10,427 nt of DNA from Clostridiales bacterium (GTDB taxonomy: Bacteria > Bacillota > Clostridia > UBA1381). The DNA lies in the NCBI GenBank assembly GCA_003453455.1, contig DMLG01000072.1, positions 1-10,427 on the forward strand. Reading direction: 5' to 3'. The position numbers were made by a program, and so were the translations under genes. The notes below the pieces were generated by a model, which was not told the DNA's origin, made no database searches, and worked only from the letters and a program-made list of their open reading frames with translations. Below are positions 7,356 through 10,427 of this stretch, piece after piece. How positions within the stretch are numbered: position 1 is the first letter of the stretch; the number at the start of each line of letters is the position of its first letter.

Positions 7356-7384
7356 ATTATATCACATAAAAGAATGAAATTCAA
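7356..7384 (-). promoter_or_regulatory. Promoter of tRNA-Pro
   Basis: Minus-strand -35 TTGAAT (7384-7379), 17-base spacer, perfect -10 TATAAT (7361-7356) with an extended TG one base before it. Strong, as expected for a stable RNA gene, and about 30 bases upstream of the mature tRNA 5' end. Confidence 0.75.
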
Positions 7385-7418
7385 GTATTTTATAAAAAAA
7401 ATCATTTAAAATTTTACA

Positions 7419-7447
7419 TTGATTTTATCAGATTTTTGTGTTAAAAT
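7419..7447 (+). promoter_or_regulatory. Promoter of the pyrophosphatase gene
   Basis: -35 TTGATT (7419-7424), 17-base spacer, -10 TAAAAT (7442-7447) with an extended TG (TGT before the -10). Divergent from the tRNA promoter. The predicted start is near 7454, giving a leader of about 26 bases ahead of the ATG. Confidence 0.65.
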
Positions 7448-7479
7448 TAAATACACCTATTTTCAAGGAGGGGTTTAAT

Positions 7480-8010
7480 ATGTCAAATATATGGCACGAC
7501 ATAAGTCCTAAAAGAATTTCGCCTGAAAAATTTATGGCCGTAATTGAAATTCCGTCGGGCTGCAAGAACAAATATGAAATGGATAAGGAAACGGGTCTTT
7601 TACGACTTGACAGGGTTCTATACACTTCAACACATTACCCTGCAAACTATGGTTTTATACCGCGTACATATGCAGAGGACAATGACCCGCTTGATGTTTT
7701 GGTAATATGTCAGAAAGATATTCTTCCAATGACACTTGTGGAATGTTATCCGATAGGCGTTATGAAAATGACTGACGATGATGACATTGACGAGAAGATT
7801 ATCGCAATCCCCACAAATGACCCGGCTTATACCGATTATAAGGATATATCTGATTTGCCACAGCATACATTTGATGAAATAATGCACTTTTTCAGAGTTT
7901 ATAAGACCCTTGAAGGTAAAGAAACAGTGGTAAACGAGGTACTCGGAAACGAGGAGGCGAAAAAGGTAATAAAAAAATGTATGGACGCATATAAAGACGC
8001 ATACTGCTAA
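7480..8010 (+). CDS. ppa: Inorganic pyrophosphatase, family I
   Basis: Cytosolic Mg-dependent enzyme that hydrolyses pyrophosphate to two phosphates, pulling biosynthetic reactions forward. Seen: IEIPSGCKNKYEMD (22-35), YPANYGFIP (53-61), the family signature EDNDPLDVLV (66-75) that carries the metal-binding aspartates, and DDIDEKIIAIP (100-110). At 176 residues it matches bacterial family I enzymes. Family II (DHH) enzymes common in other Firmicutes look different. The frame extends upstream to an ATG at 7438, but the start at 7480 is preceded by a strong AAGGAGG and the homology begins there; the longer form would also start upstream of the predicted transcription start. It has its own promoter. 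No terminator separates it from spoVT. Confidence 0.95.
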   Translation: MSNIWHDISPKRISPEKFMAVIEIPSGCKNKYEMDKETGLLRLDRVLYTSTHYPANYGFIPRTYAEDNDPLDVLVICQKDILPMTLVECYPIGVMKMTDDDDIDEKIIAIPTNDPAYTDYKDISDLPQHTFDEIMHFFRVYKTLEGKETVVNEVLGNEEAKKVIKKCMDAYKDAYC

Positions 8011-8031
8011 TTTTTAAGTGCAAATTTTTCC

Positions 8032-8098
8032 ATACACAAAATTTCAAATATTGCATAAAATGACACCTTTTGCAGAAAATAAATACACAAAATTCAAA
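8032..8098. repeat. Two near-identical 16-17 bp direct repeats upstream of spoVT
   Basis: ATACACAAAATTTCAAA at 8032-8048 and ATACACAAAATTCAAA at 8083-8098, differing by one base deletion, with starts 51 bases apart (close to five helical turns). They fill much of the gap before spoVT, the second ending 18 bases before its ATG. A regulator binding pair, possibly for SpoVT itself, is inference; no clear sigma-G or sigma-F promoter was recognised here. Confidence 0.45.
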
Positions 8099-8116
8099 AA
8101 GCAAAAGGAGATTTTT

Positions 8117-8656
8117 ATGAAAGCAACAGGAATTGTAAGGCGTATAGATGACCTGGGAAGAGTGGTAATACCGAAAGAAATAAGACGCACAATGCGTATT
8201 CGTGAAGGTGACCCACTTGAAATCTATACAGAAAAGGACGGCGAAGTTATCTTTAAAAAGTATTCCCCAATCGGAGAATTAGGAGATTTTGCTGTAACAT
8301 ACGCAGAAACACTTAACAAAACTACGGGAGTTCCAACTTTGATAACAGACCGGGACAATATAATAGCAGTTTCGGGCGTATCGAAAAAGGATTTTATGGA
8401 AAAGCGTGTAAGCTCGGATATTGAAAACCTTATGAGCGAAAAGGAGTCTTTTAAATCTCAGGGTACCGATTCAGGGGTTTCAATCGCAGAGGGCGTTGAT
8501 AATTGTAATGCAGGCGTGGTTATCCCGATTGTTTCGGAGGGCGACACAATCGGCTCTGTGATTTTTGTTATGAAAGACAGCCACAATCCCACCGAAACAG
8601 AGATAAAACTCGCAGAAGCCGCAGCAGGATTTTTGGGCAAGCATATGGAAGGCTAA
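8117..8656 (+). CDS. spoVT: Stage V sporulation protein T, AbrB-family transcription factor
   Basis: Forespore transcription factor that tunes late sporulation genes in Bacillus and Clostridium. Seen: N-terminal AbrB swapped-hairpin DNA-binding domain (1-50: ATGIVRRIDDLGRVVIPKEI, then REGDPLEIY and KKYSPIGEL), followed by a C-terminal GAF-like domain (about 58-178). The 179 residues match the usual 178 of B. subtilis SpoVT, which separates it from the shorter AbrB and Abh. The start at 8117 follows AAAAGGAG and begins with the conserved MKATGIVRR; an in-frame ATG at 8018 would add 33 non-conserved residues. It lies 106 bases after ppa without a terminator, so read-through from ppa is possible. 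It is followed by a strong terminator. Its presence implies an endospore former, or a lineage that has kept the regulator. Confidence 0.95.
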   Translation: MKATGIVRRIDDLGRVVIPKEIRRTMRIREGDPLEIYTEKDGEVIFKKYSPIGELGDFAVTYAETLNKTTGVPTLITDRDNIIAVSGVSKKDFMEKRVSSDIENLMSEKESFKSQGTDSGVSIAEGVDNCNAGVVIPIVSEGDTIGSVIFVMKDSHNPTETEIKLAEAAAGFLGKHMEG

Positions 8657-8657
8657 T

Positions 8658-8691
8658 AAAAAATCTTTCCTCTTTTGAGGAAGGATTTTTT
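8658..8691. terminator. Bidirectional rho-independent terminator after spoVT
   Basis: AAAAAATC/GATTTTTT flanks and TTCCTC/GAGGAA arms around a TTTT loop form a long hairpin with T runs on both strands. It ends the ppa-spoVT transcripts two bases after the spoVT stop and can also stop minus-strand transcripts from the S24 repressor gene. Confidence 0.88.
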
Positions 8692-8697
8692 ATGTAG

Positions 8698-8724
8698 GAA
8701 ATTACCTCAAATTGAGATAATTTC
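8698..8724. repeat. 27-bp near-perfect palindrome between spoVT and the repressor gene
   Basis: Thirteen-base arms, GAAATTACCTCAA and TTGAGATAATTTC, around one central A, with a single mismatch. There is no T run, so it is not a typical terminator. It could be a dimer-binding site, or a hairpin at the 3' end of the repressor mRNA. The rest of this gap (8725-8785) shows nothing recognisable. Confidence 0.6.
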
Positions 8725-8785
8725 TGAAATAACAACTGTTACCTTGTTCGTACGCCCGCAGGCATAGTTTTTATCAGAAACTTTT

Positions 8786-9421
8786 TTACCTTATTTTACT
8801 GTTGAATGCCACAGCTTTTCCTAAAACTCGTATATGTTCAAGCTGTTCGCCCTCATAAACCATAGGTTGATACTTAGGATTTTCAGCTTGGAGCACCACG
8901 CGTTGACTTTCAGGATAATAATAAAATCTTTTTAAGGTTACCTCGTCGTCATTTACAATTACAACTGCAATTTCGCCGTTTTCAACAATTGACTGCTCAC
9001 GCACAAACACAGTATCTCCGTCCATAATACGCGCATTTATCATACTGTCGCCTACTGCGGTCACACAAAAATCTGCATTTATTTCTCCGCTTGCATCTAT
9101 TGCTGTTTCATATTCCTGTTCACACATCACAGGTTTTCCGCAGGCTATTTTACCGAGCATGGGGAAACGCTTTGTCGTAACCATACTAAGTCCGTACTTA
9201 TCATAGTCAAGAGCGGCATTATCGGGGAAATAGCCCTTTAAATAGTCAATACTTACACCGAAATATCCCGCAATACTCATTAAAATTTCATCGGAATGCG
9301 GGCTTCTTTTATTTTGTTCATACATTCCTATGCAACTTTTTGACACACCTAAAATGTTTGCAAGTTCTACTTGTGAAAGACCGTTTCTCTTTCTTAAATC
9401 TCTCAAAATTTCACCTAACAT
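8786..9421 (-). CDS. Phage-type repressor: XRE helix-turn-helix with S24 self-cleaving (LexA/CI-like) domain
   Basis: Transcriptional repressor of a phage-like module, expected to inactivate itself by RecA-stimulated cleavage after DNA damage. Seen over 211 residues: XRE helix-turn-helix (1-62: LRKRNGLSQVELANILGVSKSCIGMYE), a linker, then a complete S24 domain with cleavage bond Cys94-Gly95 in GKIACGKP, nucleophile Ser126 in VGDSM and general-base Lys164 in EVTLKRF. The Ser-Lys spacing of 38 is close to 37 in E. coli LexA. Cys-Gly replaces the commoner Ala-Gly, as reported for some phage repressors. The XRE fold, not the winged helix of LexA, argues against host LexA. The start is supported by AAAGGAG. 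It is divergent from the 9642 operon, with operators between. SOS induction is inference from intact catalytic residues. Confidence 0.92.
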   Translation of the reverse strand: MLGEILRDLRKRNGLSQVELANILGVSKSCIGMYEQNKRSPHSDEILMSIAGYFGVSIDYLKGYFPDNAALDYDKYGLSMVTTKRFPMLGKIACGKPVMCEQEYETAIDASGEINADFCVTAVGDSMINARIMDGDTVFVREQSIVENGEIAVVIVNDDEVTLKRFYYYPESQRVVLQAENPKYQPMVYEGEQLEHIRVLGKAVAFNSKIR

Positions 9422-9453
9422 AATTTTACTCCTTTCTACATTTTTCTACAATT

Positions 9454-9482
9454 ATTTTATACACGAAATGTGGTTTTGTCAA
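9454..9482 (-). promoter_or_regulatory. Promoter of the S24 repressor gene
   Basis: Minus-strand perfect -35 TTGACA (9482-9477), exactly 17 bases, -10 TAAAAT (9459-9454). The spacer holds operator O1, so the repressor would control its own synthesis. Confidence 0.82.
9461..9473. promoter_or_regulatory. Operator O1 for the S24 repressor
   Basis: ACACGAAATGTGG, an odd 13-bp dyad, inside the spacer of the repressor promoter. Twelve of thirteen bases match O4 at the other end of the region. Confidence 0.75.
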
Positions 9483-9520
9483 CACTTTTACGAAATTTTC
9501 CAAAAAAATTCGTGAAAATA

Positions 9521-9533
9521 CCACAAATCGTGG
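9521..9533. promoter_or_regulatory. Operator O2 for the S24 repressor
   Basis: CCACAAATCGTGG; the complement reads CCACGATTTGTGG. It has the same half-sites (CCAC and GTGG) as the other operators. It lies just upstream of the -35 of the rightward promoter, with its centre 32 bases from O3. Confidence 0.65.
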
Positions 9534-9542
9534 CAAAAACTC

Positions 9543-9571
9543 TTGACAAATTACACAAAATGTGTTTTAAT
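9543..9571 (+). promoter_or_regulatory. Rightward promoter of the phage-like operon
   Basis: Perfect -35 TTGACA (9543-9548), 17-base spacer, -10 TTTAAT (9566-9571). Operator O3 occupies the spacer and O4 the start region, so it should be tightly repressed until the S24 repressor is cleaved. The leader before the first ATG is about 64 bases. Confidence 0.82.
9553..9565. promoter_or_regulatory. Operator O3 for the S24 repressor
   Basis: ACACAAAATGTGT, with perfect ACACA/TGTGT arms around AAA, filling the spacer between -35 and -10 of the rightward promoter. Confidence 0.75.
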
Positions 9572-9582
9572 GACATAAGAAA

Positions 9583-9595
9583 TCACGAAATGTGG
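9583..9595. promoter_or_regulatory. Operator O4 for the S24 repressor
   Basis: TCACGAAATGTGG, almost identical to O1, just downstream of the predicted start of the rightward transcript. Its centre is 30 bases from O3, close to three helical turns. Confidence 0.75.
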
Positions 9596-9641
9596 ACTTT
9601 TGTGCGGACGGAAATAACAGAGTAAAAGGAGATGATGAAAG

Positions 9642-9839
9642 ATGAATGAATATGCTGAAATTATGCGCATGGAGCGTTGCCGTACAATGAATTACGGTGC
9701 CGATTTTCCTGAGGAGTCGGAGGCAAAATGCCCTATATGCGGAAGTAACGACTGGGATTTTTTATTAAAGGACAGTCACGGGGATATAGTAGGATGCGAA
9801 GATTGTGTAAGTAAAATCTATTATAATGAGCTTTTTTAA
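9642..9839 (+). CDS. Small zinc-ribbon protein, first gene of the phage-like operon
   Basis: 65-residue protein of unknown function. Seen: two CxxC knuckles, CPIC (Cys30, Cys33) and CEDC (Cys52, Cys55), 18 residues apart, enough to bind one zinc as a small ribbon. An acidic aromatic loop (DWDFLLKDSHGD) lies between them. The N-terminal third is helical and charged. No signal peptide or membrane segment is visible. I recall similar short CPxCG proteins near prophage genes in gut Clostridia, but no function is established. The start has GGAG ten bases upstream. It is the first gene after the repressor-controlled promoter, and the next gene starts 17 bases after its stop. A role as an early regulator or adaptor of the element is only a guess. 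Confidence 0.82.
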   Translation: MNEYAEIMRMERCRTMNYGADFPEESEAKCPICGSNDWDFLLKDSHGDIVGCEDCVSKIYYNELF

Positions 9840-9855
9840 GTTTAGGAGTGAGTTT

Positions 9856-10170
9856 ATGACAAAAAACGATTTAATGCAGGCGTACTACATTGACAGAGAA
9901 ATTCAGTCGTGGACAGAGGAGGAAAAAAAGCTAAAAGACGACAAACAAAAGATTAAAATCAATAAAAAAATTTCTGAGCTTCAAGGAAAAAGGCAGGAAA
10001 TAATTGATTTTATTATGGGGATTGATGACCCGCAGACAAGGCTTATTGTAAAGCTCAGGTGCTACAATTTACTGACATGGAACGCAGTTGCGGACAAAAT
10101 TGGTGGTATGAATTCGGAAGATACCGTAAAAAAAAGATTTTACAGATTCTTAAAAAAAGCGGGAGCTTAA
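9856..10170 (+). CDS. Sigma-70 region 4-like phage regulator (ArpU/Xpf-like)
   Basis: 104-residue putative transcription factor of phage late genes. Seen: a long charged N-terminal helix, likely coiled coil (10-60, rich in K, E and Q: EEEKKLKDDKQKIKINKK). A C-terminal helix-turn-helix of the region-4 type follows, with DDPQTRLIVKLRCYNLLTWNAVADKIGGM followed by TVKKRFYRFLKKAG. The pattern 'DP..R.....R.....TW..VA.K......V......LKK' is characteristic of ArpU/RinA/Xpf-like late-gene activators in Firmicute phages. The frame extends upstream to 9826, but ATG 9856 has TAGGAGTGAG before it and avoids overlap with the previous gene. It sits directly ahead of a packaging-type gene, the position of xpf relative to xtmA in PBSX. 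Family fit is fair; activation of late genes is inference. Confidence 0.78.
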   Translation: MTKNDLMQAYYIDREIQSWTEEEKKLKDDKQKIKINKKISELQGKRQEIIDFIMGIDDPQTRLIVKLRCYNLLTWNAVADKIGGMNSEDTVKKRFYRFLKKAGA

Positions 10171-10225
10171 AATTGTCCTATATATCCCGCCAAATTGTGG
10201 TAATATTCATTTTGGAGGGAGTGAA

Positions 10226-10427
10226 ATGGCAAAAATTGATTTTTGGCTTACACAAGGAGGACTACTACTTATTGCTTCGTGGCGGAGAAGCGGCAGCAGT
10301 GTAAGCGAAATTGCGGAAAAAATCGGAATTTCCCAAAAGAAACTTGAAAGCCTTGCAAAATCTGAAAAGGCGCTCTCTGATGCGTTAAAATATGGCAGGG
10401 AGCAGACCGACGCCATGGTTGAGGAGG
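10226..10427 (+). CDS. Helix-turn-helix protein like phage terminase small subunits, cut by window edge
   Basis: 67 codons are visible and the frame runs off the right edge. Seen: DFWLTQGGLLLIASWRRSG (5-23), then a helix-turn-helix VSEIAEKIGISQKKL (26-40) and a second helical stretch ALSDALKYGREQTDAMVEE. The layout 'WLT..GL.LI..W...G.....IA..IGIS...L' followed by 'SDAL..G....D..VE' recalls phage DNA-packaging small subunits and related phage-borne HTH proteins of Clostridia. GGAGGGAG lies just upstream of the ATG. The preceding gap (10171-10225) has no terminator, so it belongs to the rightward operon. The function call depends on the missing C-terminus and the next gene (a large terminase is predicted); some relatives are annotated only as HTH or transposase-like proteins. 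Confidence 0.65.
   Translation, partial: MAKIDFWLTQGGLLLIASWRRSGSSVSEIAEKIGISQKKLESLAKSEKALSDALKYGREQTDAMVEE

Noticed and set aside
8750..8765. GTACGAACAAGG near the repressor 3' end as half of a LexA SOS box
   Set aside because: Only the GAAC half is present; the matching GTTC at the right spacing is missing.
8786..9421. The S24 protein as the host SOS repressor LexA
   Set aside because: Its N-terminus is an XRE helix-turn-helix, not the winged helix of LexA, and no Gram-positive SOS box (CGAACNNNNGTTCG) was found next to it.
9642..9839. Zinc-ribbon protein plus XRE repressor as a toxin-antitoxin pair
   Set aside because: The genes are divergent and the repressor has a complete S24 protease domain; the operon continues into phage-type genes.
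10059..10304. Overlapping plus-strand frame reading through the end of the sigma-like gene
   Set aside because: It has no ribosome binding site and overlaps two well-supported genes in another frame; a shadow frame.
1..10427. CRISPR array, insertion sequence or rRNA
   Set aside because: No regularly spaced repeats, transposase frames with terminal inverted repeats, or ribosomal RNA sequence were seen on either strand.

Overview
The window looks like a chromosomal segment of an anaerobic, AT-rich, endospore-forming Firmicute of the class Clostridia. This rests on SpoVT, on Bacillota-style ribosome binding sites (GGAG/AGGAGG), on TTGACA/TATAAT promoters, and on the HPr and Enzyme I sequence types. 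Finer placement (gut Oscillospirales or Lachnospirales) is inference.

Region 1 (1-7125, minus strand) is a self-contained sucrose PTS locus. In transcription order it has a LacI-family regulator, a sucrose EIIBCA permease, a GH32 sucrose-6-phosphate hydrolase, a PfkB fructokinase, HPr and Enzyme I (cut by the window edge). The last five genes are tightly packed (gaps of at most 26 bases, two overlaps) and read as one operon. Phosphate would pass PEP -> EI His188 -> HPr His15 -> EIIA His542 -> EIIB Cys26 -> sucrose. The hydrolase splits sucrose-6-P into glucose-6-P and fructose, and the kinase feeds the fructose to glycolysis. A near-identical 15-base element lies at the promoters of both the regulator and the operon and is a candidate shared operator.

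Region 2 (7200-8691) is ordinary housekeeping. It holds a tRNA-Pro(CGG) gene (minus strand) with its own promoter and terminator, then on the plus strand a family I inorganic pyrophosphatase and the sporulation regulator SpoVT, closed by a bidirectional terminator.

Region 3 (8786-10427) is the left end of a phage-derived module. A self-cleaving XRE/S24 repressor faces away from a rightward operon of a small zinc-ribbon protein, a sigma-region-4-like (ArpU/Xpf-like) regulator, and a helix-turn-helix protein like phage packaging small subunits (cut by the edge). The divergent intergenic region carries two TTGACA promoters. Each has a 13-bp operator exactly in its 17-bp spacer, and there are two further operators about three helical turns apart. 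No integrase or replication gene lies between repressor and late-type genes. The order resembles the front end of the defective B. subtilis prophage PBSX, suggesting a compact, SOS-responsive, possibly domesticated phage element such as a tailocin, gene-transfer particle or remnant.
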